Of a stretch of 64,000 nucleotides of DNA, positions 42,360 through 51,996 are shown piece after piece. The translations under genes were made by a program, and so were the position numbers. The notes under the pieces were generated by a model. It made no database searches. It worked only from the letters and a program-made list of their open reading frames with translations, and was not told where the DNA came from. Where the stretch lies: contig JAKEGJ010000029.1 of NCBI GenBank assembly GCA_022627495.1, positions 53,151 to 117,150 of the forward strand. The letters are read 5' to 3'. The first letter of the stretch is position 1. Every line of letters starts with the position of its first letter. This DNA comes from Microcaldota archaeon (lineage in GTDB: Archaea; Micrarchaeota; Micrarchaeia; Anstonellales; Bilamarchaeaceae).

Positions 42360-43942
42360 TGGCGATTGGCGGAAAGCTGAGGCTTATAAAGCTGTCAAAT
42401 TCATCCATATCCAGGCGCAACCTGCTGGTGCATCCGCCAGAGCCGCCCATGGAAGTGCTCTTCGCCGACCCCACGGACTCGATATTCATCGGCAGGACCA
42501 AGATATTCAGCATGCCCTTCTACTGGAGCTTCCAGAACGTCGCGAACCCGCACATCGCGATTGTCGGCATATCCGGTTCGGGAAAGTCCTATTTCATCAA
42601 GACCTTCCTGCTCCGCGCGGCCTTCGTCTGGAACAGCAACGCCCTCATCATCGACTGGGCCGGAGAGTACAAGGACTGGGTCAAGCAGAGCGGCGGCAAG
42701 ATCGTGTCGCTCGGCAAGGGCTCGTACCTGAACCTCCTCGATTTGGGCGGCATGAAGCCCTACGACCGCATCAAGCAGGTCATGCGCACGATGGAGCTCC
42801 TTACCGACATCACGAACTACCCCGAGCAGAGGCGCCTCACCGAGCAGGCGATTGAGAAGGTCTACCTGGAGAACAAGTTCAGGATGGACGCCCGGGAGCA
42901 GAAGGACGAACTGGGCAAGCCCCTGAACCCCCCGACGCTAAAAGACGTCGTCCGCGTCCTTACCGAGCAGTCCCAGGTGGGGACGTACGAATTCCCGGCG
43001 GAACTGGAGAACGCGATTTACCGCCTCAAGCAGTTCACCAAGCCCGGAGAGGACTTCTTCGCCCAGCAGAGCACGGTGAGCCTCGACGAACTCATCACAT
43101 CCGGCCTTGTCGACATGGACCTTGCCGGCCTCCCGGACGAGACCTCGCGCGCCCTTGCGGCGCTGACGATACTCCAGTTCATAAAGGAGAAGATGAGGCT
43201 TGAAGGCTGGTCGTATTCCAAGGGCCTGAAGCTGCTGATCGTCCTGGACGAGGCCTGGAAGATAGGCAAGGACGAGAACTCGGACGCGGTCATGATAGTC
43301 CGCGAAGGCCGCAAGTACAATTTCGCCATGATTATCGCGTCGCAGAACCCGACGGACATCAGCGAGGCGATATTCTCCAACGTCGGCACCACGTTCATGC
43401 TGAAAGTCAAGTTCGAGAAGTTCCTGGATTATCTGCAGGGCTCTCTGAACTTCAGCAACTTCATGCGGGACGAGATATCTCGCCTCGGCGTGGGGCAGTG
43501 CGCGGTCAACATGTCGCTCACCCTGCCAACGCCGTACCCGTCGACTTTCCTTATCGAGAAGATTGAGGGCGAGGAGCCGAGCAAGGAGTTCTTCCTCGAC
43601 CTGGCAGGCGTGCTCACAGACAAGCAGAGGAGGGATGTTGCAGTGTCAAGAAGCGTTTCGTTCCTTAAGGAGGATTTCAGGAGGAAGCTTAGGCAGTTCG
43701 GCATGACCGATGAGAAAATCGAGGACCTCACGAAGACTTTCGACAAGTCGAACCGGCGCATGGACGTCGTCTCGTTCGTGATTACCCTCGAGCGCGACGG
43801 CATAGCGCGCAGGAACATCGGCGACTTCCTAAAAGACGCCGGCATAGACGACGTGACGATAATCAACATCTTCGGAAAGGTGGACCTCAAGAAGAGCGGC
43901 GGCGTAGGCCGCGAGATAAGCCAGGTAGTCCTGGAGGAGTGA
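42359..43942 (+). CDS. HerA/VirB4-like membrane-associated ATPase
   Basis: 527 residues. Walker A GISGSGKS (70-77), DWAGEYKDW just after, and Walker B LLIVLDEAWK with Asp297-Glu298, then SQNPTDISEAIFSNVGT (sensor/arginine region). These are hallmarks of the HerA/FtsK hexameric pump family, nearest in look to the VirB4/TraC ATPase domain. A C-terminal helical region of about 150 residues may be a winged helix. It overlaps the preceding gene by one base (TGATG) and is followed by three operon genes. It probably powers a membrane machine moving DNA or protein. Confidence 0.85.
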   Translation: MAIGGKLRLIKLSNSSISRRNLLVHPPEPPMEVLFADPTDSIFIGRTKIFSMPFYWSFQNVANPHIAIVGISGSGKSYFIKTFLLRAAFVWNSNALIIDWAGEYKDWVKQSGGKIVSLGKGSYLNLLDLGGMKPYDRIKQVMRTMELLTDITNYPEQRRLTEQAIEKVYLENKFRMDAREQKDELGKPLNPPTLKDVVRVLTEQSQVGTYEFPAELENAIYRLKQFTKPGEDFFAQQSTVSLDELITSGLVDMDLAGLPDETSRALAALTILQFIKEKMRLEGWSYSKGLKLLIVLDEAWKIGKDENSDAVMIVREGRKYNFAMIIASQNPTDISEAIFSNVGTTFMLKVKFEKFLDYLQGSLNFSNFMRDEISRLGVGQCAVNMSLTLPTPYPSTFLIEKIEGEEPSKEFFLDLAGVLTDKQRRDVAVSRSVSFLKEDFRRKLRQFGMTDEKIEDLTKTFDKSNRRMDVVSFVITLERDGIARRNIGDFLKDAGIDDVTIINIFGKVDLKKSGGVGREISQVVLEE

Positions 43943-43956
43943 GGGGGTAGATTCAA

Positions 43957-44607
43957 GTGGCTTTGAAGGATGAGGCTGCAGCGGGGCCGAAAAGGATGTG
44001 CGTGTCCTGCCAGACTGATGTGTCGGGCAGGCGGGCCCTTCCCGTGAAGGAAGACCGCATAATACGGGCAATCCGGGCGGTCAAAAAGGCCCTCGGCATA
44101 GCGCAGATGAACGAGCTTTACGTGTGCGAAGCCTGCCTGCCGAAGCACAACGAGCGCAGGCGCTCGTTCGAGAAGACGCTCCTTTTCGCCAGCGTGCTTG
44201 CCGGCATCATGCTCATCCTCCTCATCCTGGTCCCGATGCTCTCAGGGCGCTTCGAGGCCTGGGCGATACTCTCGGGATTCGTGGTGGCGGGCTTCATAGT
44301 GCTCGTCCCGATAATGTTCAAGTACGTGCCGGCCGTGGCCGGCGTCAGCTCGACGGCATACCCGTCTTCGGTCCGCTGGGCCCCGCCGATTCCCCAGGCG
44401 CAACCCGGGGCGGCAACCCCCCCGCCTCCGGAACCGAGGCCTGCTCCTGCCCCGCCAGTCGAATACAAGAAGGAGCAGCCTTCCGCTCCGCCACCCCGGG
44501 CCGCGGTGACGAAGCCCGCCGGAGGGGCCAAAGCGGCCAGGCCGGCCCCCAAGAAATCGGAGGGGGCGAAAGATGATCGGAGCTCGAAGAAATCCAGGAA
44601 AAAATGA
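43957..44607 (+). CDS. zinc-knuckle membrane protein with Pro-rich tail
   Basis: 216 residues from a GTG with a GAGGGGGT ribosome site. Two CxxC pairs (CVSC at about 14-17 and CEAC at about 55-58) make a zinc site. Two hydrophobic spans follow at about 72-95 and 100-125, then a proline/alanine-rich stretch and a basic Lys-rich end. All soluble parts seem cytosolic. No family recognised. Fourteen bases after the ATPase gene. Confidence 0.7.
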   Translation: MALKDEAAAGPKRMCVSCQTDVSGRRALPVKEDRIIRAIRAVKKALGIAQMNELYVCEACLPKHNERRRSFEKTLLFASVLAGIMLILLILVPMLSGRFEAWAILSGFVVAGFIVLVPIMFKYVPAVAGVSSTAYPSSVRWAPPIPQAQPGAATPPPPEPRPAPAPPVEYKKEQPSAPPPRAAVTKPAGGAKAARPAPKKSEGAKDDRSSKKSRKK

Positions 44608-44616
44608 GGTGTTGAC

Positions 44617-45432
44617 ATGCCGCTTCCATTGACGCAACCAAAGAAAGGCGCAAATGCCCCGGGCGCTCCAGCGTCCCCGGCGCAGGGAGGCCCGGCCGGG
44701 GCTTCGGCCAAGGAGGAGATGCACCCGCCGCAGGTCGACGGCTTCAAGATAAAGGGCAGGCTGGTCAAGGGCAAGCTCAAGGACCTCTCCTCCGTCCTCC
44801 GCTCGATATCCTTCCTGGAGCTGGCCCCGGAAAAGGACGTGCTGAATGTCATATATGTCGAAAGCCGGGACATCGACAAGAATCCCTACCTCTTCTCAAT
44901 CATCAGGATCAAGGAGGACGAACTGGAAGTGCTTTACACAATCCCATCCGAAATCGGACCAAAGAAAAGGAGGGTGGACGTCATCCGCTACCTCCTGAAC
45001 ATCCTGTCCCTGGTTGACTCGTCCTACTCCGTCGACAACAAGACCGTATACCAGCTCGTCGAGAACGCGATAAAGGAGCTGGCGGGCTCGGTTACGATGG
45101 ACTACAACAAGCTCTACACCTCCTACGATTCGCTCAAGAAGGAGGTCGACGACCTGAAGAAGAAAGTGGACCGGCTCACCGAGCAGAACCAGGCGCTGAC
45201 GTCATCGAATTACGAGCTTAAGACGCAGAACGACGATTTGAGGCTGCGCGTTCAGCAGCTCGAGGGCCTCTCCGACGACGCGCTCAAGGGGAAGCTCCAG
45301 GAGTGGGTCGCTGAGCATAGCGGCACGATGAACATCTCGGAATTCACCAAGGTCTACAAGGTCTCCGATGCCAGGGTCGAGGAGATGCTGAACAAGCTGG
45401 TCAGCGAAGGGTACCTGGACGTTGTGCAGTAG
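44617..45432 (+). CDS. cytosolic coiled-coil plus winged-helix protein
   Basis: 271 residues: a disordered Pro/Ala/Gly start, a globular domain (about 40-160), a heptad-rich coiled coil (about 165-215, LKKEVDDLKKKVDRLTEQN) and a C-terminal winged helix (about 225-271, NISEFTKVYKVSDARVEEMLNKLVSEGYL). GAGGTG ribosome site. No family recognised. In this operon it could link DNA or the ATPase to the membrane parts. Confidence 0.72.
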   Translation: MPLPLTQPKKGANAPGAPASPAQGGPAGASAKEEMHPPQVDGFKIKGRLVKGKLKDLSSVLRSISFLELAPEKDVLNVIYVESRDIDKNPYLFSIIRIKEDELEVLYTIPSEIGPKKRRVDVIRYLLNILSLVDSSYSVDNKTVYQLVENAIKELAGSVTMDYNKLYTSYDSLKKEVDDLKKKVDRLTEQNQALTSSNYELKTQNDDLRLRVQQLEGLSDDALKGKLQEWVAEHSGTMNISEFTKVYKVSDARVEEMLNKLVSEGYLDVVQ

Positions 45433-45444
45433 GGTTTGTTCCAC

Positions 45445-48006
45445 ATGGCTGAACTGAGCACGAAAATCAAGAGAAAAGTCTACAACTTCGAGCTTCGGAA
45501 GAAGTACCAGTACATCAGCCATTACAAGGTAAAGGTGCGGCCCCCCATCGAGCGCATCAAGGATATGATAAAAGCGATGACGGCCCCCAAGAAGCAGGAG
45601 AAGAAGGCGCCATCGGTCATAAGCGAGCCGCCCCGCGGCGGATTCAACTTCATGGTTTTCGGCGCCTTCATCCTGATCGCGCTCATCATCCTGGGGATGG
45701 CCTGGCTCTACCTTTCGTCGCTCCTGGCGCCGGTGGCCGGAGGCTTCCAGCCGCAGGTCGAAAAGGCCATGATTAGCAATACGCTGGAAGAAGGCGACAT
45801 CCTGACCACGGGCTCGCGAGGCAGCACGTCCTACACGGCGGCCATCCTTGTAAATTACGACGCGCGGAACATCAAGAATTACACCATCAACCTGACTACC
45901 TACGACAACAAGCTGCCGTCCGAAGTGTTCATCCTCAACAGCGAACGGTTCGAGGCGACCACATACCCGGATTTCATATCCGCCCTCCGCCAGGACCTGG
46001 CAAAACGGCAGATCATACTGAATGAGATAACCCTGAAGCAGCTCGAAACCATCCCCGAAGGCGCGCTCGTCATAGTCCCCTCGGGCGCCATCCCGAAGGA
46101 AATCCTCGGCGTCGACAGCCCCCTGACCATGCAGAAGCTCGCCGAACGCGGGGTTGTCGTAGTGTACATCGGCCAGCCTCTTTCCAAGATGCTTAACGGC
46201 ACGCTCGTGGCATTCACGCCTGCCGAAGTCCTCTCGACGCTTCCGGTGAAATTCGACGAGAATGCGCCGCTCGGCTCGACCGGGGGCTTCCACCTCTACC
46301 AGCCGCTCTACCAGGCGAATCCCGCAGGCGGTTTCAGCGGGACCGTCGTTTACGGCTCCGTGAGCATCATCCGGCGCGGCGACGGGGCGTTCATCTTCAT
46401 ACCCCAGACGCTTGACGGCGGCTGGAGGGGCAACTCCACCGCCGCGGCCGAGGACATCTCCCGCATAGTCTTCGAAGTCCCGTGGGCCGAGCCAAGCTCG
46501 GAGAACAAGACATACGTTTTCACCAACCAGACGGAATACGCCGGAAGGCAGTACCTCTTCTCGGAGCCGTTCAAGGCGACGAAGACCACGGTCAAGGCCG
46601 ATTTCCTCGGGTACTCGTCCGTCTCCGAAAACCCGGTCCGCGAGACGCTGTACATCCGGCTCGACAAGCAGAGGAACAACTCGCTCTTCATCGAAGAGGG
46701 CGGGAAGGTTGTTTCGGCGAACATCACTAACCTTCCCGTGCGCATGAACGCACAGCTCCGCGAGAACGTGGCCGCGCAGCCGAACATGTACCTTGTTGTG
46801 CTCAACAACAACGGCACCGAGATACAGACGTTCCCGCAGGGGAACGTGAACGTGCAGGCCGACGCCTCTTTCGACGTCCTCATTTACCTGGACCGGGGCG
46901 AATACCTGGTCCGCCTCGTTGACGACGAGAGCAACGTATATGCGGAGACCTACATGAAGGTCGTTTCCATAGACATCGACTACCTCGGCAACGACCCGCA
47001 GAAGAAGTCAATATACCGCTTCAGCATCACGATGGACGGCGCCCCGAAAATCCTGAACGAGATAGGCGTCAAAGTCGACGGCGGCCAGTATGGCAGCTAC
47101 ACGTTCAACAATGTGGACTATCTTCGCGTGGACCTGAGCCAATATACCGGGAGCGAGCAGCTCCCCCTCGGCAAGCACAGCTTCGATTTCACTGCGGGCG
47201 GCCTGAAGGTGTCCGTTCCCGTGACGCATGCCAGGGCGAGGACGCTCTTCGACGAGCCCATCTTCTGGGTGACGATGCTGCTCACGGGCGGCATCGTCGG
47301 CGTGGGCATCCTCTTCGCAAGGCAGGAGGCGGTTTACTTCTCAATAGACATCCCCGACTTCCCCCCGGTGACCCGCACCAAGATCCCCCTCTCATCCGAC
47401 GCGGTCCTCGGCATCTTCGAGAAGGTGAACGAGAACTACCGCTGGCAGACGACGCCGCTCACGACCGGCGAGGTCAAAAACGGGTTCAAGGACATATTCG
47501 TCCAGGGCAAGCCGATTTACATAACCGACTACAACGTCGAATACCTCCTTGACGAGCTGGAGAAAAAGGGCATGGTCCGCGAATCGCTCGGCTACTACGG
47601 CCTTACATCCTGGGAGGAGAAGAGCGGGCACACCGTGACCTACCTCTCCCTCATGCGCCGCCTGCGCGACATCTGCGTCAACAACGCCATCCCATTCACC
47701 GGGCTCGGCGAATCCGAGGAAGCCGACAGCGAGATTACCGTGGTCGGCCAGCAGATGTCCCTCCACTTCTACCGCAAAGGGATGGATGCGAAGGTTCTGC
47801 TTGCGCGGGTGATTCCCACGATAGGCCGGGGGATAGCGATTATCCTCTTCAGGAACAACTCGGACAAGGAGCAGTTCCAGACCATAATCAACTCGTCGCC
47901 CTCGATAGGGCCGCTAATCGTGAAGATGGAGTCCGACAGCTCGTCGCTGCTTCTTAGCACCGTAGATGAACTTGAGAAGATGCTAGTCGAATTCAAGAGC
48001 ATGTGA
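45445..48006 (+). CDS. large bitopic membrane protein of the ATPase operon
   Basis: 853 residues from the ATG at 45445 (a TTG at 45436 is also in frame). A basic cytosolic start of about 65 residues is followed by one span at about 70-92 and a large outside region (about 95-605) rich in beta-strands, aromatic residues and N-x-S/T sites. A second span (WVTMLLTGGIVGVGILFA, about 610-628) and a cytosolic C-terminal part of about 220 residues follow. The C-terminal part contains a winged-helix-like unit (VEYLLDELEKKGMVRESLGYYGLT). No family recognised. It is the likely outside component of the machine. Confidence 0.72.
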   Translation: MAELSTKIKRKVYNFELRKKYQYISHYKVKVRPPIERIKDMIKAMTAPKKQEKKAPSVISEPPRGGFNFMVFGAFILIALIILGMAWLYLSSLLAPVAGGFQPQVEKAMISNTLEEGDILTTGSRGSTSYTAAILVNYDARNIKNYTINLTTYDNKLPSEVFILNSERFEATTYPDFISALRQDLAKRQIILNEITLKQLETIPEGALVIVPSGAIPKEILGVDSPLTMQKLAERGVVVVYIGQPLSKMLNGTLVAFTPAEVLSTLPVKFDENAPLGSTGGFHLYQPLYQANPAGGFSGTVVYGSVSIIRRGDGAFIFIPQTLDGGWRGNSTAAAEDISRIVFEVPWAEPSSENKTYVFTNQTEYAGRQYLFSEPFKATKTTVKADFLGYSSVSENPVRETLYIRLDKQRNNSLFIEEGGKVVSANITNLPVRMNAQLRENVAAQPNMYLVVLNNNGTEIQTFPQGNVNVQADASFDVLIYLDRGEYLVRLVDDESNVYAETYMKVVSIDIDYLGNDPQKKSIYRFSITMDGAPKILNEIGVKVDGGQYGSYTFNNVDYLRVDLSQYTGSEQLPLGKHSFDFTAGGLKVSVPVTHARARTLFDEPIFWVTMLLTGGIVGVGILFARQEAVYFSIDIPDFPPVTRTKIPLSSDAVLGIFEKVNENYRWQTTPLTTGEVKNGFKDIFVQGKPIYITDYNVEYLLDELEKKGMVRESLGYYGLTSWEEKSGHTVTYLSLMRRLRDICVNNAIPFTGLGESEEADSEITVVGQQMSLHFYRKGMDAKVLLARVIPTIGRGIAIILFRNNSDKEQFQTIINSSPSIGPLIVKMESDSSSLLLSTVDELEKMLVEFKSM

Positions 48007-48132
48007 CCTTGGCCAACCTCAAGTGGGTACGAAACTAGGGCACGCAAGTCGAATCTGGGCGGCCCTGCCCAAAAAAACTTTTCCAGGCGGGGCTCTCCCT
48101 TCCCGATCCCCGGCAATCCGGGGAAAATCAGC

Positions 48133-48813
48133 CTATTTGTGGTTTTTTTCGAACAGTTCGTTCATCTTCTTGTCATCGATGAATTCCAGAAGCCTGTTGC
48201 AGCGCTCGCACCTGAATTCGATGTTGGCCGCGGATTCGAAATTGGTTATGCTCGAAGCCCCGCACGTGGGGCAGAAATAGAATTCCTGGCCGCTTTCGTT
48301 GCTTATCGCCCCGGGCCTTGCAGTGTGGCTTGTCGCCCATTTCTCCATCCTCGACTGGTTCAGGGACCAGCTGTACGAATACCATCCGGTCTCGCTGTCC
48401 TTTTCGCGGATGTAGTTGACGAGCCCTTCGTTGTGTAGCTTGTTGAGCGTGGCCCGGACGTCTGAAATCTTGATCTTGAGCCTTTTTGCGAGCTCTTCGT
48501 CGCTATGGTTGCCGTAGAAGTTCCTGACGATGGCAAGGGCGTTCTCACCCCCGATTTCGATCAGGTCCTGCCTGACGTTGGAATCGCCGAGTATCTTGCC
48601 GACCTGGCGCATGAATTCGTGGTTCTGTGCAGTGGGTTTTGCGGAGGGCTCCTCCGGCCTCTTCAGGGGCTTCTTCTGCTGCATCGCGGCGTTCTTGGAG
48701 GCCTTTGCGGCCTTGCCCCTGCCAGCCGCTGCATTGGCCGCTTTAAGGGGCTTATTCGCTTTCTTTACGGCCTTGCTGGCCTTCCTGGGACTATTGGATT
48801 TAGGTTTAGACAT
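48133..48813 (-). CDS. tfe: transcription factor E (TFE-alpha)
   Basis: 226 residues from the ATG at 48813. A long basic Lys/Ala/Pro-rich N-terminal extension (about 1-75) is unusual. It is followed by the extended winged helix (HSDEELAKRLKIKISDVRATLNKLHNEGLVNYIREKD) and a C-terminal zinc ribbon (CPTC...CERC). TFE helps RNA polymerase open promoters. The basic extension is like those of DNA-coating proteins and may add DNA affinity. Confidence 0.9.
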   Translation of the reverse strand: MSKPKSNSPRKASKAVKKANKPLKAANAAAGRGKAAKASKNAAMQQKKPLKRPEEPSAKPTAQNHEFMRQVGKILGDSNVRQDLIEIGGENALAIVRNFYGNHSDEELAKRLKIKISDVRATLNKLHNEGLVNYIREKDSETGWYSYSWSLNQSRMEKWATSHTARPGAISNESGQEFYFCPTCGASSITNFESAANIEFRCERCNRLLEFIDDKKMNELFEKNHK

Positions 48814-48868
48814 TCTGACCGCCACAAGCATCACCCACAACAATCCTGTTATTGCTCAATTTTAGTAT

Positions 48869-49327
48869 TTAAATGTTTCTATCCAGCCTCTCTGCTATCC
48901 TCTGTCCGCATATGACCATCTTTTTGAGCTCCTCGCGCACCTGCGGCCGGATTTGCATGGAATCAATCTGCCGCAGGCGGTTCTGGTAGCGGCGGTACGC
49001 CTTGATTGCGGCCGCGTATGAGTCGCGGGCGTGCACGTCATAAATCTGGGCGCCTATCAGCCTTTTTTCGAGTTTGGTCATGCTTTGCGCTGGGGCATGC
49101 ACGCGGACATTGAGGCGCGCAGCCACTTTCTGCACGAAATGCGAAGGCGGGCTTGTGTCGGAAGCCACCAGGACGGGCACCCCGACGGCGGATACCAGCC
49201 TTACCAGGCGCTCGTCGCTAGCCTCCTTCTCGCACCCGCTCGCCACCAGCCTCCCTTCCAGGTCGAGTATCGCATAGCCCGTCTTTATCCCCGGGTCGAT
49301 GCCGACTATTACGTAAATCAGCCGCAC
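48869..49327 (-). CDS. DUF460-like RNase H-fold (RuvC-like) protein, short form
   Basis: 152 residues from a GTG. RNase H-fold acidic residues are visible: VGIDPGIKTGYAILD, VASDTSPP and DVHARDSYAAAIKAYRRY. It resembles the N-terminal RuvC-like part of the longer archaeal DUF460 proteins, here alone. A nuclease or RNA-binding role is likely. Overlaps the glycosyltransferase gene end by ten bases. Confidence 0.75.
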   Translation of the reverse strand: MRLIYVIVGIDPGIKTGYAILDLEGRLVASGCEKEASDERLVRLVSAVGVPVLVASDTSPPSHFVQKVAARLNVRVHAPAQSMTKLEKRLIGAQIYDVHARDSYAAAIKAYRRYQNRLRQIDSMQIRPQVREELKKMVICGQRIAERLDRNI

Positions 49328-50490
49328 CCCCTCTGGCGCCTGAGGAGGCCCTCGTATATTGCGAGCGTTTCCCCGGCGCTACGCTGGATTGAGTATCTTT
49401 TCGCAGTCTTCCTTCCTTCCGCGGCCATCCTCCCCCGAAGCTCAGGTTGGTCAAGAAGGCGCTCCATCGCCTTGGCAAAAGCCGCCGTGTCTCCCGGCTC
49501 CACAAGGATTCCGTCCAACTTGTCCGTGACTACCTCCTTCGCCCCCAGCCTGCGGACGCCAACGGCGGGGAGGCCGATGTGCATCGCTTCCACGAAAGTT
49601 AGGCCGAAGGTTTCGCTGTCGGATGCCGAGGCGAAGACCTGCGCAGACTTGTACGCCACGGCGGGGTGCTTGACGCGCCCTGTGAAAACCACGTTCCTTA
49701 TGCCAATCGACCTTGCGAACTCGCGGAAGTTCTTTTGGTACGGGCCAAGGCCCGCAACGATAAGGAATTTGTCGTCATCCTCTATCATCCGGAACGCCTC
49801 AAGCAGCCTATCAACCCTCTTTTCGAAGCTGAGCCGGCCCAGGTATATCACGGTCTTCTTCCCGCGGGGTATCCCGTGCGCCTTCCGGAAAGCCGCGACG
49901 TCCCTGGCGCTGCACCGGAGCTTCCCAAGGTCTATCCCGTTGGGCAGGTATTCGACCTTCCGGAGGCCGTAAGAGCGAAGTTCCTTCACGAGTTCATGCG
50001 TCGGCGCGGTCACGATATCCGCCATCCCGAATAAGTGCCGGACGAACCCCTTGGCCGTGTGCTTGCCCCAATCATTCAGCACACCCGGAAGCCTGCCGCT
50101 TAGGAGGTGGGGGACGTAATCCGGGTAATGCGTGTGGTACGTGGCGACGACCGGGATGCCCCTCCCCTTCCCGGCCATCATCCCCTGGAGGCCCAGGTTT
50201 ATCGGGGCGTGCGCATGGATGATGTCGAAATCCTCCCGCTCTATCAGCTTGGCTATCCTGGGAAAATTCATCGAGGCTATCCGGTAGCCCTCATAGAACG
50301 GGAAAGGCCGCGAGGGCACCCAGCATATCCTGAAATTGGCCGAAACGCGCTCAATCCGGAAACGCCCCTCCCCCGGTGCGAACAGGACGATTTCGTGTTC
50401 CCTGGAAAGAACGCCTATCACGTCGCAAAGGAATGCCACGACGCCGTTCGTCTGCGGCAAATAGGTGTCCGTGAACAGGGCAATCTTCAT
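49318..50490 (-). CDS. GT4-family glycosyltransferase
   Basis: 390 residues with the GT-B fold of family 4: the N-terminal acceptor domain starts MKIALFTDTYLPQTNGVVAF, with HAHAPINLGLQG and TYHTHYPDYV. The C-terminal donor domain has YLGRLSFEKRVDRLLEAF and the EX7E motif SETFGLTFVEAM. It transfers a sugar from a nucleotide donor to a lipid or glycan, at the membrane surface. Substrate not determined. Confidence 0.92.
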   Translation of the reverse strand: MKIALFTDTYLPQTNGVVAFLCDVIGVLSREHEIVLFAPGEGRFRIERVSANFRICWVPSRPFPFYEGYRIASMNFPRIAKLIEREDFDIIHAHAPINLGLQGMMAGKGRGIPVVATYHTHYPDYVPHLLSGRLPGVLNDWGKHTAKGFVRHLFGMADIVTAPTHELVKELRSYGLRKVEYLPNGIDLGKLRCSARDVAAFRKAHGIPRGKKTVIYLGRLSFEKRVDRLLEAFRMIEDDDKFLIVAGLGPYQKNFREFARSIGIRNVVFTGRVKHPAVAYKSAQVFASASDSETFGLTFVEAMHIGLPAVGVRRLGAKEVVTDKLDGILVEPGDTAAFAKAMERLLDQPELRGRMAAEGRKTAKRYSIQRSAGETLAIYEGLLRRQRGCG

Positions 50491-50633
50491 CCGTATCCCG
50501 GATTAGACTGCCACCTGATTCTTATTAAGGCTTGCCCAAAAACGGGGCGTAAAGGAAAAAATAAAAACGGGCGGGCAGCGGCTTTTGGGAATCTAATTCG
50601 TGGAGTTTGCCGCCGCGCTCCCGTTTCGGAAGC

Positions 50634-51890
50634 TCATTGCGCGCTCTCGTTGTATTTTTCCACGTACTCTAGCAGTCCCTGTATGTCGACTTCGTCGGTT
50701 TCGCTGCCGGTGGTGCTGGCGCTCTGGTTAGTCGCAGAGCCTCCCGCCTCATTTCCGTCAGGCGCATCAGAGGAACCGCCGTCCTGCTGTGCCCTGGGGG
50801 CTGCCGCCTCCTCGCAGAACGCCAGCTTCGACGAGTTCTGCAGCTGCGAGCAATACGAAGCGTTCTTATACGCCCCGGCGAGCTCGATGAAGCAGTCGTC
50901 CTTGTAATACATTGACGCGATAGCCGCGCATATCGCCGTGTCTTTGGTGAGCGGGACCAGGGCCACGAGGCAACGGTCCCTCCTCCCGCCTGCCAGATCG
51001 CACAGGTCCCTGCGCTTCAGGTTCAGGGCGGCATCCGCCACGCATTTGTCGCGCTCGTCGCCCCTCATGCCGGTGTGGCAGGTGGCGAGCTTGACCTGCT
51101 GCTCCCTTTCGTTCCTGAAGGCGCCCATGGCATTTCCCCCCAATTCCGGAAGCGGAGGGATGGATGGCGCGCCCTCCCGGAACAAAGCGACTGTCGTCAC
51201 CTTCTCATGGGTCAGGTTCCCTTCCTCGTACCTGAGCGTCGTCTCGTATGCCAGGCCTTTGCCGGGTTCGATGCATCGCGTGAGGTCGTACACCTTGGGG
51301 GATTGGGCCCCGATGCCAAAGAGCGCGGCATCCGACACCGTCGCGTTTGAATAGTCTATCACATATGTTACCTCGCTGCAGTCGGCGCCTCCGACGCTCT
51401 TATCCGATATCTCCGCCTCTGCATGCAGGTATCCCTTGCCAATCAGCTCTTCCATCGAGCTTTCAGCTTTCAGGATATTCGTGTTGTTGAAGAATTTCGA
51501 CTGCGAGAATGCGATGTAATTCTGCATCTCGCTGTTGTTCTGCACCGACACGCAGGACTCGTTTACCGGGTATCTTATGCAGAATACGGTGTCGTTTGCG
51601 CCCATGTATATCCTTTTTATGGACAGGGGATTCGTTATCTCGATATACCTTTCCCCGCCTGCCGCCATCAGCAGGTAGGCCGTCTTGTATCCGTCTGAGA
51701 CCTCGTTGTATGCATACGTGTAGTTGTCGAGGTTTTTCCCAAAGCCCGCGCCCTTCATGAGAAGCATCTCGGCTTCCGTGCTGTTGGCCGGGGGTGTAGC
51801 CGCGGGCATCGTGAAAACCACGTAAAGCGCTACGGCCACAAGAATCGCGCTGACCAATAAAAGCTTGTGCTGGTACTCCATGTCTGACAC
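50634..51890 (-). CDS. membrane-anchored secreted protein of unknown function
   Basis: 418 residues: an N-terminal anchor (LLLVSAILVAVALYVVF, about 10-26), then a long outside region with many N-x-S/T sites and about a dozen cysteines in the C-terminal half, several in CxxxxxC and RDRCL/RDKCV repeats. A Ser/Thr/Gly/Asn-rich linker precedes the tail. No family recognised. The 143-base gap before the glycosyltransferase holds nothing I can support. Confidence 0.72.
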   Translation of the reverse strand: MSDMEYQHKLLLVSAILVAVALYVVFTMPAATPPANSTEAEMLLMKGAGFGKNLDNYTYAYNEVSDGYKTAYLLMAAGGERYIEITNPLSIKRIYMGANDTVFCIRYPVNESCVSVQNNSEMQNYIAFSQSKFFNNTNILKAESSMEELIGKGYLHAEAEISDKSVGGADCSEVTYVIDYSNATVSDAALFGIGAQSPKVYDLTRCIEPGKGLAYETTLRYEEGNLTHEKVTTVALFREGAPSIPPLPELGGNAMGAFRNEREQQVKLATCHTGMRGDERDKCVADAALNLKRRDLCDLAGGRRDRCLVALVPLTKDTAICAAIASMYYKDDCFIELAGAYKNASYCSQLQNSSKLAFCEEAAAPRAQQDGGSSDAPDGNEAGGSATNQSASTTGSETDEVDIQGLLEYVEKYNESAQ

Positions 51891-51996
51891 CTGTCCTTCT
51901 GGAATTCGGGTTTCGGCTATTAATTACTTTCTGTTATTTCCGGTGGGCGTGCAATCCTGCACGGATTTTTAATACACATCCCACAGTAACCTCTCC

